A DNA stretch of 64,000 nt from Streptomyces althioticus. GTDB lineage: Bacteria > Actinomycetota > Actinomycetes > Streptomycetales > Streptomycetaceae. How positions within the stretch are numbered: the stretch's first letter is position 1; every line of letters starts with the position of its first letter. The notes under the pieces are model-generated. The model searched no databases. It saw nothing but the letters and a program-made list of their open reading frames with translations, and had not been told where the DNA came from. Location of the stretch: contig BMSW01000013.1 of assembly GCA_014649355.1 (NCBI GenBank), forward strand, positions 62,001 through 126,000, in the 5' to 3' direction. This document shows positions 1 to 10,313 of this stretch, piece by piece. A program made the translations under genes and the position numbers.

Positions 1-72
1 TTCTACTGGGAGTTCAGCGGCGACACCGCCAACGGTGAGCTGGCCTCCGCCGTCGACGCCGGCCTGAAGTAA
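1..72 (+). CDS. C-terminal end of a probable family 18 chitinase (partial)
   Basis: The first 23 codons read in frame to a TAA stop at 70-72. The tail contains FYWEFSGDTANGEL, which resembles the last strand and helix of secreted GH18 chitinases of Streptomyces, where a Trp near the end of the barrel lines the sugar-binding cleft. The rest of the gene lies before the window, so the catalytic DxxDxDxE motif cannot be checked. It converges on the atp operon across a strong hairpin. The call rests on a short tail only. Confidence 0.6.
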   Translation, partial: FYWEFSGDTANGELASAVDAGLK

Positions 73-94
73 CGCGCACCTCGCACAAGCACTT

Positions 95-124
95 CGCCCC
101 TCCTCCCGGCCGGGAGGAGGGGCG
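95..124. terminator. Perfect 15-bp palindrome, bidirectional terminator
   Basis: A perfect inverted repeat with 15-bp arms (CGCCCCTCCTCCCGG and its complement) and no loop bases lies between the convergent chitinase-like gene and the DUF2550 gene. Its place and strength fit a shared terminator, including the end of the atp transcription unit. There is no long U-tract, as is common in Streptomyces. Confidence 0.7.
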
Positions 125-142
125 ATGTGTGTCAGTGGCAGA

Positions 143-595
143 TCAGGCGACGTTCACCCTCTGCCCCGGAGGGGCCGCCTCCAGCCAGGCGAGGAAGCCG
201 GTCAGCGCGTCCTCGCTCATCGCGAGCTCCAGACGCGTGCCCCGGTGGAGACAGGCGAGGATCACCGCGTCGGACAGCAGCGCCAGCTCCTCCTCGCCCT
301 CCGGGACGCGGCGGCCGGCCACCTCGATGGCGGAGCGCTCCAGAACGCGGCGGGGGCGGGGGGCGTAGGAGAAGACCCGGAACCACTCGACCCGGTCGCC
401 GTTGTAACGTGCCACCCCGTACGCCCAGCCCTTGCCGCCGGAGTCGCCCTTCTCGGGCGCGTCCCAGCGCAGGCTGCAGTCGAAGGTGCCACCCGAACGC
501 TGGATGAGCCGGCGCCGCAGGCCGAAGACGAAGAGGCCCACCACCACGAGGGCCACGACAATTCCGCACACAGTCAGAGCGAGGACCATCGGCAC
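143..595 (-). CDS. DUF2550 family membrane-anchored protein
   Basis: A 150-residue protein with one N-terminal membrane segment (about residues 3-24, MVLALTVCGIVVALVVVGLF) followed by a basic stop-transfer stretch and a soluble domain containing GWAYGVARYNGDRVEWFRVF. This pattern matches the actinobacterial DUF2550 family, which usually follows atpC. The topology suggests a short outside N-terminus and a cytoplasmic domain. Its job is unknown; constant linkage to atp genes suggests a role in or near the membrane energy machinery, but that is inference. It lies about 120 bp after atpC on the same strand and may be the last gene of the operon. Confidence 0.85.
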   Translation of the reverse strand: MPMVLALTVCGIVVALVVVGLFVFGLRRRLIQRSGGTFDCSLRWDAPEKGDSGGKGWAYGVARYNGDRVEWFRVFSYAPRPRRVLERSAIEVAGRRVPEGEEELALLSDAVILACLHRGTRLELAMSEDALTGFLAWLEAAPPGQRVNVA

Positions 596-717
596 CGACC
601 TCCTCGTCTCCTAGGTAACGGAACGGAAAAATCATCCAGATCTGCCTCAGCCGCGACCGGCTCCGGATCGCTCCGGTGCCGGCCGCGGCTGAGTGACGTC
701 ATCTCACCGCGCCGGGA

Positions 718-1095
718 TCAGCGCCCCGCCGTCGCCGCCCGCAGACGGACGTCCGCGGCACGCTGGGCCTCGGCGTCGTCCTCCGCCTTCGCGCGGGCGA
801 GCTCCTGCTCCACGCGCTGGACGTCGATCTCGTCCGACAGCTCGGCGATCTCGGCCAGCAGCGACAGCTTGTCGTCCGCGAACGAGATGAATCCGCCGTG
901 CACCGCGGCGACGACCGTCCCGCCCTCGGGCGTGCGGATGGTCACCGGGCCCGACTCCAGCACACCGAGCAGCGGCTGGTGACCGGGCATGACGCCGATG
1001 TCGCCGGACGTGGTGCGCGCGACGACCAGGGTGGCCTCGCCGGACCAGACCTCTCGGTCGGCCGCGACCAGCGCGACGTGCAGCTCAGCAGCCAA
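718..1095 (-). CDS. atpC: F-type ATP synthase epsilon subunit
   Basis: A 125-residue epsilon subunit of the F1 central stalk, which couples rotation to catalysis and can inhibit ATP hydrolysis. The N-terminal beta-sandwich contains GDIGVMPGHQPLLGVLESG, and the C-terminal helical hairpin contains SDEIDVQRVEQELARAKAE. The open frame extends further upstream, but the TTG at 1095 gives the expected N-terminus (M-AAELHVALVAADREVWSGEA) and has GAGGAG just upstream. It follows atpD by about 130 bp, a wider gap than between the other atp genes. Confidence 0.95.
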   Translation of the reverse strand: MAAELHVALVAADREVWSGEATLVVARTTSGDIGVMPGHQPLLGVLESGPVTIRTPEGGTVVAAVHGGFISFADDKLSLLAEIAELSDEIDVQRVEQELARAKAEDDAEAQRAADVRLRAATAGR

Positions 1096-1226
1096 GGTGG
1101 CTCCTCGGGTCACCACCCGGCGGTAGTGCCGGGTGTTGGTTACAAGTCTAGTGGGCGTGGCAGAGGGGGCGGGACGTGCCCGCCCCCTCAAGGGTGAGCC
1201 GTTCGGCTCACTTCAGAGCGCGGGGG

Positions 1227-2662
<1,436 letters not shown>

Positions 2663-2663
<1 letters not shown>

Positions 2664-3580
2664 TAGTTGTCACTCCCCGCGGTCGCGTCGGCCAGGGCAC
2701 TGGCGCCACCGACGATCTCGCTGATTTCCTGGGTGATTTCGGCCTGGCGGGCCGCGTTGGCAAGACGGGAGAGCGTGTTGATCAGCTCACCCGCGTTGTC
2801 GGTGGCCGACTTCATCGCGCGCCGCGTGGCGGCGTGCTTCGAAGCGGCCGACTGGAGCAGCGCGTTGTAGATCCGGCTCTCCACGTACCGCGGCAGCAGC
2901 GCGTCGAGGACGTCCTCCGCCGAGGGCTCGAAGTCGTACAGCGGAAGGATCTCGCCCTTGCCGGCGGTCTCCGTGGCCGTGTCCTCGAGGCGCAGCGGCA
3001 GCAGCTGGGAGCCGACCGCCGTCTGCGTCATCATCGACACGAACTCGGTGTAGACGATGTGGAGTTCGTCCACGCCGCCGTCCGCCGTCTCCGACTGGAT
3101 GGCCTCGATCAGCGGCGCCGCGACCTTCTTGGCGTCCGCGTACGAGGGCTCGTCGGTGAAGCCGGTGAACGTCTCCGCGATCGTGCGCTCACGGAAGTTG
3201 TAGTGGGCCACACCGCGCCGGCCGACGATGTACGTGTCGACCTGCTTGCCCTCGCGCTCGAGGCGCTCGGTCAGCTGCTCCGCCGCCTTGATGGCGTTGG
3301 CGTTGAAGGCGCCGGCCAGGCCGCGGTCGCTCGTGAGGAGCAGGACCGCGGCACGGGTCGGGTTGTCCGCCTCCGTGGTGAGCGGGTGCTTGGTGTTCGA
3401 CCCGGTTCCGACCGCCGTGACCGCGCGGGTGAGTTCCTGCGCGTACGGCGTGGAGGCCGCCACCTTGCGCTGCGCCTTGACGACGCGCGAGGCGGCGATC
3501 ATCTCCATCGCCTTGGTGATCTTCTTGGTCGCGGTGACGGATCGGATGCGACGCTTGTAGACCCGGAGCTGAGCTCCCAT
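2663..3580 (-). CDS. atpG: F-type ATP synthase gamma subunit
   Basis: The 305-residue rotor shaft of F1. It begins MGAQLRVYKRRIRSVTATKK, the family signature at the N-terminal helix, and ends with the matching C-terminal helix (MKSATDNAGELINTLSRLAN and following). The conserved LLLTSDRGLAGAFN segment forms the start of the Rossmann-like domain. The spacing from atpA is 21 bp, with a purine-rich GAAGGGAC ribosome site. The 1-base overlap with atpD supports cotranslation. Confidence 0.97.
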
Positions 3581-3601
3581 GAGTCAGGTCCCTTCCTTAC
3601 G

Positions 3602-5191
3602 TCACTTGGCGGCGGACGGGGCGTCCTCGCCGAGCAGCTTGCCGTCGCTCGTCTCGAACTGCTTCTTGAAGTCGGCGATCGCGTCGGCCACGGCCTGCAG
3701 GGTGTCGTCCGACATCTTGCCGCCCTCGCGGATGGAGGTCATGAGGCCCTGCTCCTTGCGGTGCAGGTACTCCAGGAGCTCCTTCTCGAAGCGACGGATG
3801 TCCGCGACCGGAACGTCGTCCATCTTGCCGGTGGTGCCGGCCCAGACGGAGACGACCTGGTCCTCGGTCGACATCGGCTGGTACTGGTCCTGCTTCAGCA
3901 GCTCGACCATGCGCTGACCGCGCTCCAGCTGCGCCTTGGAGGCCGCGTCCAGGTCGGAACCGAAGGCGGCGAACGCCTCCAGCTCACGGAACTGGGCGAG
4001 GTCCACGCGCAGACGGCCGGAGACCTGCTTCATCGCCTTGTGCTGGGCGGAACCACCGACTCGGGAGACGGAGATACCGACGTTCAGCGCGGGGCGCTGA
4101 CCGGCGTTGAAGAGGTCCGACTCCAGGAAGCACTGGCCGTCGGTGATGGAGATGACGTTGGTCGGGATGAACGCCGAGACGTCGTTGGCCTTCGTCTCGA
4201 CGATCGGCAGACCGGTCATCGAGCCGGCGCCCATGTCGTCGGAGAGCTTCGCGCAGCGCTCCAGCAGACGGGAGTGCAGGTAGAAGACGTCACCCGGGTA
4301 GGCCTCGCGGCCCGGCGGGCGGCGCAGCAGCAGCGACACGGCGCGGTAGGCGTCGGCCTGCTTCGACAGGTCGTCGAAGATGATCAGGACGTGCTTGCCC
4401 TCGTACATCCACTGCTGGCCGATGGCCGAGCCGGTGTACGGCGCCAGGTACTTGAAGCCGGCCGGGTCGGACGCCGGGGCGGCGACGATGGTCGTGTACT
4501 CCAGCGCGCCGTTCTCCTCCAGCGCGCGGCGGACCGACGCGATGGTGGAGCCCTTCTGGCCGATGGCGACGTAGATGCAGCGGACCTGCTTCTTCGGGTC
4601 GCCCGAGCGCCAGTTGTCACGCTGGTTGATGATCGTGTCGACGGCCAGCGCGGTCTTGCCGGTCTGGCGGTCGCCGATGATCAGCTGACGCTGACCACGG
4701 CCGATCGGGGTCATGGCGTCGACGGCCTTGTAGCCCGTCTCCATCGGCTCGTGCACCGACTTGCGCTGCATGACCGTGGGGGCCTGCAGTTCGAGGGCGC
4801 GGCGGCCCTCGGTCTCGATCTCGCCGAGGCCGTCGATCGGGTTGCCGAGCGGGTCGACCACACGGCCGAGGTAGCCCTCGCCGACGGCGACGGACAGCAC
4901 CTCGCCGGTGCGGGTGACCGGCTGGCCCTCCTCGATGCCGCTGAACTCACCGAGGACGATGGCACCGATCTCTCGCTCCTCGAGGTTGAGGGCGAGGCCG
5001 AGGGTGCCGTCCTCGAACTTCAGCAGCTCGTTGGCCATGGCCGAGGGCAGGCCCTCGACCTTCGCGATGCCGTCGCCGGCCAGGGTGACCGTACCGACCT
5101 CCTCGCGCGAGGCCGCGTCCGGCTTGTACGACTGGACGAAGTTCTCCAGCGCGTCCCGGATCTCCTCCGGCCGGATCGTGAGCTCCGCCAT
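3602..5191 (-). CDS. atpA: F-type ATP synthase alpha subunit
   Basis: The 529-residue alpha subunit of F1, which binds but does not hydrolyse nucleotide. The P-loop GDRQTGKT is at about residues 173-180, and the C-terminal domain has the expected helical pattern. The start at 5191 (MAELTIRPEEIRDALENFVQ) was chosen over the ATG 93 bp upstream because it matches the family N-terminus and has AAGGAG in front. The upstream extension is proline-rich and unlike the family. It lies 134 bp after atpH. Confidence 0.97.
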   Translation of the reverse strand: MAELTIRPEEIRDALENFVQSYKPDAASREEVGTVTLAGDGIAKVEGLPSAMANELLKFEDGTLGLALNLEEREIGAIVLGEFSGIEEGQPVTRTGEVLSVAVGEGYLGRVVDPLGNPIDGLGEIETEGRRALELQAPTVMQRKSVHEPMETGYKAVDAMTPIGRGQRQLIIGDRQTGKTALAVDTIINQRDNWRSGDPKKQVRCIYVAIGQKGSTIASVRRALEENGALEYTTIVAAPASDPAGFKYLAPYTGSAIGQQWMYEGKHVLIIFDDLSKQADAYRAVSLLLRRPPGREAYPGDVFYLHSRLLERCAKLSDDMGAGSMTGLPIVETKANDVSAFIPTNVISITDGQCFLESDLFNAGQRPALNVGISVSRVGGSAQHKAMKQVSGRLRVDLAQFRELEAFAAFGSDLDAASKAQLERGQRMVELLKQDQYQPMSTEDQVVSVWAGTTGKMDDVPVADIRRFEKELLEYLHRKEQGLMTSIREGGKMSDDTLQAVADAIADFKKQFETSDGKLLGEDAPSAAK

Positions 5192-5325
5192 CTGAGTTCC
5201 CTGCTCTCCTTGTTGGGCCCGAAGTTTCACTTGGGGGGGATGGGGACTCCCCCCTACAGGAGGTGAATCCTCTGCACGGCCCAACCAGGGCCGTAAGTAC
5301 GTACTGCCTATTAAGAATGTGGTGC

Positions 5326-6141
5326 TCAGCCCGCCAGGCGGCGGCCCGCGTCCTCGAGCCGGTCCGCCAGGGAGCCGTTGATGACCTCGTCACCGACCTG
5401 CACCCGCATCCCGCCGACGACCTGGGGGTCGACGTCGAGGTTGAGGTGCATCCGGCGGCCGTAGAGCTTCGCCAGGGCGTCGCCCAGGCGCTGCTTCTGC
5501 TGGTCGCTGAGCGGCACCGCGGAGGTGACGACGGCCACCATGCGGTCCCGGCGCTCGGCGGCGAGCTTGGACAGGGACTCGAGTCCCGACTCCAGGCTAC
5601 GTCCACGCGGCGCGGTCACGAGGCGCGTCACCAGACGCTCGGTGGCCGCGTTCGCCCTGCCCCCGAGCAGGCTGCGCAGCAGCTCGCTCTTGGAGGCGGC
5701 GGGCGCGCTGCGGTTGGTGAGCGCGGCGCGCAGTTCGGTGCTGGAGGAGACGATCCGGCCGAACCGGAACATCTCGTCCTCGACGTCGTCGAGCGCACCG
5801 GCCTTCTGGGCGGCGGTGAGGTCGGCGGTGTTCGCCAGCTCCTCCAGTGCGTCCACCAGGTCGCGGGACTGCGACCAACGGGAGCGCACCAGGCCGGCCA
5901 CCAGGTCGGCGGTGGTGCCGCTGACCTGCGAGCCGAGCAGACGCCGTGCCAGGTCGGCCTTGGCCTCACCGGCCTGCGCCGGGTCGGTGAGGACCCGACG
6001 CAGCGACACCTCGCGGTCGAGCAGCGCGGTGACGGCGGCCAGCTCGTCGGCGAGCGCGGCCGCGTCCACGGACGTGGAGTCCGTCAGCGCGTCGAGACGC
6101 TCACGTGCGGCTGCCAGGGCCTCGCGGCTCGCTCCGTTCAT
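5326..6141 (-). CDS. atpH: F-type ATP synthase delta subunit
   Basis: A 271-residue delta subunit of the peripheral stalk, linking the b subunit to the top of F1. It is longer than the roughly 180 residues of E. coli, as is usual in actinobacteria. The C-terminal region holds the conserved LYGRRMHLNLDVDPQVVGGMRVQVGD pattern of the OSCP/delta family. Its start overlaps the atpF stop by four bases (ATGA), indicating coupling. Confidence 0.95.
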   Translation of the reverse strand: MNGASREALAAARERLDALTDSTSVDAAALADELAAVTALLDREVSLRRVLTDPAQAGEAKADLARRLLGSQVSGTTADLVAGLVRSRWSQSRDLVDALEELANTADLTAAQKAGALDDVEDEMFRFGRIVSSSTELRAALTNRSAPAASKSELLRSLLGGRANAATERLVTRLVTAPRGRSLESGLESLSKLAAERRDRMVAVVTSAVPLSDQQKQRLGDALAKLYGRRMHLNLDVDPQVVGGMRVQVGDEVINGSLADRLEDAGRRLAG

Positions 6142-6680
6142 CGTGCGGCCTCTGCCTTCTGGTCGAGCTCGTCGAGGAAGCGGTCGATCACGCGGCTCTG
6201 CCGGGCGTGGTCCTCGAGGGACTCGCCGACGAGCTTGCCGGCCAGTTCGGTGGCGAGCTTGCCGACGTCCTGCCTCAGCGCGGACGCGGCGGCCTTGCGG
6301 TCGGCCTCGATCTGGGCGTGACCGGCGGCGACGATCTCCTCGCGCTGGCGCTGGCCTTCCGCACGCATCTCGGCGATGAGCGCGGCGCCCTGCTCCTGCG
6401 CCTCCTGGCGCAGACGCGCGGCCTCGTGCCGGGCCTCGGCGAGCTGGGCCTTGTACTGCTCCAGAACGCTCTGTGCCTCGGTCTGGGCGGCCTCGGCCTT
6501 CTCGATACCGCCCTCGATGGCCTCGCGGCGCTCTTCCAGAACCTTGTTGATGTTCGGGAGGAGCTTCTTGGCGAGGAAGCCGAAGACGATGGCGAAGGCG
6601 ATCAGGCCGATGACGAGCTCGGGGATCGGCGGGACGAGGGGGTTCTCCCCCTCGCTCGCCGCGATGAGCAGGTTGCTCAT
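6138..6680 (-). CDS. atpF: F-type ATP synthase b subunit
   Basis: A 180-residue b subunit. One membrane helix lies at about residues 18-38 (PELVIGLIAFAIVFGFLAKK). A long charged helix with Ala/Glu/Arg heptads follows and would form the stator coiled coil to delta. The length is typical. It sits 39 bp after atpE and overlaps atpH by four bases. No second b' subunit is seen. Confidence 0.96.
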   Translation of the reverse strand: MSNLLIAASEGENPLVPPIPELVIGLIAFAIVFGFLAKKLLPNINKVLEERREAIEGGIEKAEAAQTEAQSVLEQYKAQLAEARHEAARLRQEAQEQGAALIAEMRAEGQRQREEIVAAGHAQIEADRKAAASALRQDVGKLATELAGKLVGESLEDHARQSRVIDRFLDELDQKAEAAR

Positions 6681-6719
6681 GTGAGTGCCTTTCGTCTAGT
6701 CGGCTGGTCCCGGGGCGGT

Positions 6720-6953
6720 TTAGTTGTAGCCGTAGACGAACGGCATAACCAGACCGATCAGGGCGAGCGCCTCACAGAAGGCGAAGCCGAGGATCTGGTT
6801 GGCACGGATCAGGCCGGCGGCCTCGGGCTGACGGGCCAGCGCCTGGGTGCCGTTACCGAAGATGATGCCGACGCCGACGCCCGGGCCGATCGCGGCGAGG
6901 CCGTAACCGATGGAGCCGAGCGAGCCGGTAACAGCGGCAAGGGTCTGGGACAT
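6720..6953 (-). CDS. atpE: F-type ATP synthase c subunit (proteolipid)
   Basis: A 77-residue hairpin of two membrane helices that forms the c-ring. The polar loop contains ARQPEA. The proton-binding acid is Glu61 in GFAFCEALALIGLVMPF, so the enzyme is a proton-type ATPase by residue pattern. The glycine-rich first helix (GYGLAAIGPGVGVGIIFGNG) has the packing motif of the family. An AAAGGAAG ribosome site precedes the ATG. Confidence 0.97.
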   Translation of the reverse strand: MSQTLAAVTGSLGSIGYGLAAIGPGVGVGIIFGNGTQALARQPEAAGLIRANQILGFAFCEALALIGLVMPFVYGYN

Positions 6954-7027
6954 GCCAGTTCTTCCTTTTCTTTACGGACCGGTGGGGGTTGGCCACCGGA
7001 CGATCTGAGAGGTGGAGGGCAGAGGGC

Positions 7028-7855
7028 TCAGTGGTGTTCAGCCATGGCGCCCTGGATGTACGTGCAGGTGAGCAGCACGAACACGTACGCCTGAAGGGCC
7101 TGGATGAACAGCTCGAAGGCGGTCATCACGACGACCATGACGAAGGAGACACCCGCGTAGGCGATGCCGATGCCGTTCAGCATGTACCAGGTGGCGATGG
7201 TGAACAGCAGCAGCAGGGTGTGGCCCGCGAACATGTTCGCGAAGAGTCGCACGGCGTGGGTGAACGGCCGGATCAGCAGGTTCGAGAAGAGCTCGATCAG
7301 CATGGCCAGCGGCAGCACCGGGCCGAGCGACTTGTCGTAGCCGGTGACGTTCTTCCAGAAGCCGACGAAGCCCTGTCGCTTGAAGGTCAGCACGACCCAG
7401 GTGACGTAGACGACCAGGGCGAGGACCAGCGGGTACGAGATGATCGACGTGACCGGGAACTGGGCGACCGGGATGATCGACCAGAGGTTCAGCATCCAGA
7501 CGAAGAAGAAGAGGGAGACGACGAACGGAACGTACTTCTCGCCCTCCTTCTTGCCGATCGTCTCGTAGACGACGCCGCGGCGGATGAAGTCGTAACCCGC
7601 CTCCGCGACCATCTGGAGCTTGCCGGGGACGACCTGCGGACGGCGGAAGGCGGCCCAGAAGAAGCCGATGATGATCACCGAGCCGAGCAGCGCCAGCAGC
7701 ATCGTCTTGTTGAAGTACAGGTTGCTGTCTCCGTCGCCCCACAGGGGCTGGAACAGGAACGAGTGCAGGCCCGGAGACACTTCCGCGAAGCCACACCCGT
7801 CGAAGAGGTGGCAGTTGGTGTCGAAGGCGAGCACCTGCGTCGGGTCAGCACTCAC
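7028..7855 (-). CDS. atpB: F-type ATP synthase a subunit
   Basis: A 275-residue membrane subunit with five or six helices that carries the proton half-channels. The essential Arg lies in HAVRLFANMFAGHTLLLLF, and the last helix contains FELFIQALQAYVFVLLTCTY. The GTG at 7855 (M-SADPTQVLAFDTNCH) was chosen because AAGGAG lies six bases upstream and it matches the family N-terminus. The ATG 36 bp further out lacks a good ribosome site. Confidence 0.95.
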   Translation of the reverse strand: MSADPTQVLAFDTNCHLFDGCGFAEVSPGLHSFLFQPLWGDGDSNLYFNKTMLLALLGSVIIIGFFWAAFRRPQVVPGKLQMVAEAGYDFIRRGVVYETIGKKEGEKYVPFVVSLFFFVWMLNLWSIIPVAQFPVTSIISYPLVLALVVYVTWVVLTFKRQGFVGFWKNVTGYDKSLGPVLPLAMLIELFSNLLIRPFTHAVRLFANMFAGHTLLLLFTIATWYMLNGIGIAYAGVSFVMVVVMTAFELFIQALQAYVFVLLTCTYIQGAMAEHH

Positions 7856-8080
7856 CGCGGGCTCCTTCAGCGTGGCGCATAGGTACGGCAACCTCGTTGT
7901 GTCGGCGCGGCGCTGAGCCGCGGTTCGGCACGGGACTGGTGTTACGGATGTGGGGGCGGCTGGGGGGCATCTCGCCTCGCGATTGAGCAGGCGTCAGCTG
8001 GGATGCCCGCGCCCGCGATGCCGCAGTTGGCACCGGACGATAGCAGGGTTGTACATGCCTCTTTATCCCGGCCCTACCCG

Positions 8081-8518
8081 TCACGACGAGTGCCCCGATT
8101 TTTCGGACTTCGTGTCCGTCGTCGACTCGGGTTCGACGTAGAGAATCTTGGACTTCATGTGGGCCCGCGTCTGCGCCGCGATCCAGGCGAGGGTGCCGGC
8201 GAGCAGCGTGATCGCGAAGGCCTTGGGGTGGAACAGCGTGGTGTTCTTGAACACGGCCAGGAAGACGAACAGCAGCAGGATCTGCGCCGCGTAGAGCATC
8301 AGCCCCATCGCCTGGAACAGGTGAGGGAGTGATTTGGCGGTGCGCTGCAGGACGTAGAGGCCCAGGCCCATGAACAGGATCACCACGACGGTGGCGACGA
8401 CCGCGCCGATCGCTCCCTTGCCACCGACCGTCAGACCACTGACGAGCGCGGCAACGGCTCCGACGGCAGCCGTGGGCACGGCGGCCTGGGCCAGAATCCG
8501 GGCGTCATTGGACGGCAT
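8081..8518 (-). CDS. atpI: AtpI-like membrane protein, first gene of the atp operon
   Basis: A 145-residue protein with four predicted membrane helices (for example GAIGAVVATVVVILFMGLGL and AAQILLLFVFLAVF) and a charged C-terminal tail. It lies first in the atp cluster, the usual place of AtpI, a small membrane protein proposed to help c-ring assembly or ion supply. Actinobacterial versions are poorly conserved, so the name rests mainly on position and topology. The start MPSNDAR was preferred to an upstream ATG with a non-membrane leader. Confidence 0.8.
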   Translation of the reverse strand: MPSNDARILAQAAVPTAAVGAVAALVSGLTVGGKGAIGAVVATVVVILFMGLGLYVLQRTAKSLPHLFQAMGLMLYAAQILLLFVFLAVFKNTTLFHPKAFAITLLAGTLAWIAAQTRAHMKSKILYVEPESTTDTKSEKSGHSS

Positions 8519-8829
8519 GGCGGCAACTCCGCAATTCACAGGGGGCGTGGTGTCGTCATGGACGAGCGTAAACCCCCGGGCCGGGTGCGATTTCACCGCA
8601 CCGGTGAGCCGTCAGAGGGCGGCTCGTCGGCTCTTTCCGGGGACTCGTGAACGGTATCACAAACTATTTGATGCAGTCTTTACCTGAATGGTGTGCGCGG
8701 GGTCACACATGAGAACGAACCTGCGCGTCTGAGCGCACACCGGACCCCTATGTCTGATATTGGGGCGGTTGGTGCACCCAACTCCGCCCCATAGGTCCCC
8801 CACGACTTGGCAATGCTCTAGTCGAATTC
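8519..8829 (-). promoter_or_regulatory. Leader and likely promoter region of the atp operon
   Basis: This 311-bp gap contains the only AT-rich stretch near the operon (about 8650-8830, with ACAAACTATTTGATGCAG on the plus strand). It should hold the main atp promoter, but no -35/-10 pair stands out enough to assign. The hairpin at 8762-8790 inside it more likely ends the upstream transferase gene. Confidence 0.4.
8762..8790 (-). terminator. Hairpin downstream of the transferase gene
   Basis: GGGGCGG (8762-8768) pairs with CCGCCCC (8784-8790), and the stem extends through TTGG/CCAA past a one-base bulge. It lies 40 bp after the stop of the minus-strand transferase gene and before the atp leader, so it probably separates the two transcription units. 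Confidence 0.5.
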
Positions 8830-10188
8830 TTACCTTGACCGTGATCGGTCGGCCAGGCGTGCGCGGGGTCCCACGGCGCTCGCGCCGTTGACGCCGGAGA
8901 CACCGGCCGCCACCGGCGTGCGGTCCCCTACGGCGGCCTCATGGGGCCCCTCCACGGCCTGTGCGCCCGCCTCCGCGGCGGTGTCGGCGGCCTCCGGGAC
9001 GTCGTCGGCCTCCGCCGCGCTCCCGCGCCGGTAGCGCGGCGGCACGAACGCCTCCGCCCAGCGCGGGGCGCGCGGGGTGAAGCGCGGCATCAGAAGCAGC
9101 AACAGGCCGATCGTCGAGAGGAAGACCACACTCAGCACGATCCACATCGACGCCGAGTTCACCGAGTACGCCAGCGCGCCGAAGGCGATCAGCGCCGACC
9201 AGAAGTACATGATCAGCACCGCCCTGCTGTGCGAGTGCCCGATCTCCAGCAGCCGGTGGTGCAGATGCCCCCGGTCCGCGGCGAACGGCGACTGGCCGCG
9301 CCAGGTACGCCGCACGATCGCGAGGATCAGGTCGGCGGCCGGCACCGCGATGATGGTCAGCGGCAGCAGCAGCGGGATGTACACCGGCACCGTCTGGTGC
9401 ACGGCCTCCTTCTCCGAACCGGCGAACAGCTTCAGGGCGTCCGGGTCCACCTGCCCGGTCACGGAGATCGCGCCGGCCGCCAGCACCAGCCCGATGAGCA
9501 TCGAGCCGGAGTCGCCCATGAAGATCCGCGCCGGATGCATGTTGTGCGGCAGGAAGCCCAGGCACATGCCCATCAGGATCGCCGCGAACAGCGTCGCCGG
9601 GGCGGCCGCCTCGATGCCGTACGAGTACCAGATGCGGTAGGCGTACAGGAAGAACGCCGCCGCCGCGATGCACACCATGCCGGCCGCGAGACCGTCCAGG
9701 CCGTCGACGAAGTTGACCGCGTTGATCGTGATGACCACCAGCGCGACGGTGAGGAGCGTGCCCTGCCACTGGGTGAGCGCGACCGAGCCGACACCGGGGA
9801 TCGGCAGCCACAGGATCGTCAGACCCTGCATGACCATCACGCCGGCGGCGATCATCTGCCCGCCCAGCTTGATCAGCGCGTCGATCTCGAACTTGTCGTC
9901 CAGGACGCCGATCAGCCAGATCAGCGCGGCCCCCGAGAGCAGCGCCCGCGGTTCGTTGGACTTCTCGAAGAGCGTGTTGAGGTTCGTCAGGTGGTCGGCG
10001 ACCAGCAGACCCGCGCACAGGCCGAAGAACATGGCGATCCCGCCGAGCCGCGGAGTGGGCTCCCGGTGCACGTCACGTGCCCGGATCTCCGGCATCGCTC
10101 CCGCCACGATCGCGAACTTCCGCACCGGTCCCGTCAGGAGGTACGTCACCGCGGCCGTGACGCAGAGCGTCAGCAGGTATTCACGCAC
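8830..10188 (-). CDS. MraY/WecA-family polyprenyl-phosphate sugar-1-phosphate transferase
   Basis: A 452-residue polytopic protein with about ten membrane helices. It transfers a sugar-1-phosphate, probably from UDP-GlcNAc, to undecaprenyl phosphate to begin a cell-wall glycopolymer such as teichoic acid or arabinogalactan-type linkage. Family motifs visible are VLDDKFEIDAL (DDxxD-like), NAVNFVDGLDGLAAG, FMGDSGSMLIG and the cytoplasmic HLHHRLLEIGHS histidine motif. The C-terminal about 80 residues are Ala/Asp-rich and disordered. GTG at 10188 has GGGGAAG just upstream; GTG at 10200 is also possible. It is more WecA/TagO-like than MraY, as no mur genes are adjacent. Confidence 0.9.
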   Translation of the reverse strand: MREYLLTLCVTAAVTYLLTGPVRKFAIVAGAMPEIRARDVHREPTPRLGGIAMFFGLCAGLLVADHLTNLNTLFEKSNEPRALLSGAALIWLIGVLDDKFEIDALIKLGGQMIAAGVMVMQGLTILWLPIPGVGSVALTQWQGTLLTVALVVITINAVNFVDGLDGLAAGMVCIAAAAFFLYAYRIWYSYGIEAAAPATLFAAILMGMCLGFLPHNMHPARIFMGDSGSMLIGLVLAAGAISVTGQVDPDALKLFAGSEKEAVHQTVPVYIPLLLPLTIIAVPAADLILAIVRRTWRGQSPFAADRGHLHHRLLEIGHSHSRAVLIMYFWSALIAFGALAYSVNSASMWIVLSVVFLSTIGLLLLLMPRFTPRAPRWAEAFVPPRYRRGSAAEADDVPEAADTAAEAGAQAVEGPHEAAVGDRTPVAAGVSGVNGASAVGPRARLADRSRSR

Positions 10189-10313
10189 GGGCTTCCCCAC
10201 AGATCTCGCTGGCCTTCACAGCCCCACACCCTAACGAGGGGCGGATACGAGTGGGGACTGCCGGGTGGTGACGATGGTTGCACGGACCGGCCCGCGAAGC
10301 GGCCGGGAACGGC

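Noticed and set aside
2834..5266. 810-codon plus-strand open frame antisense to atpG and atpA
   Set aside because: It is a GC-frame shadow: its protein is Arg/Leu/Val/Asp-rich without motifs, and the minus strand has strongly conserved atp genes.
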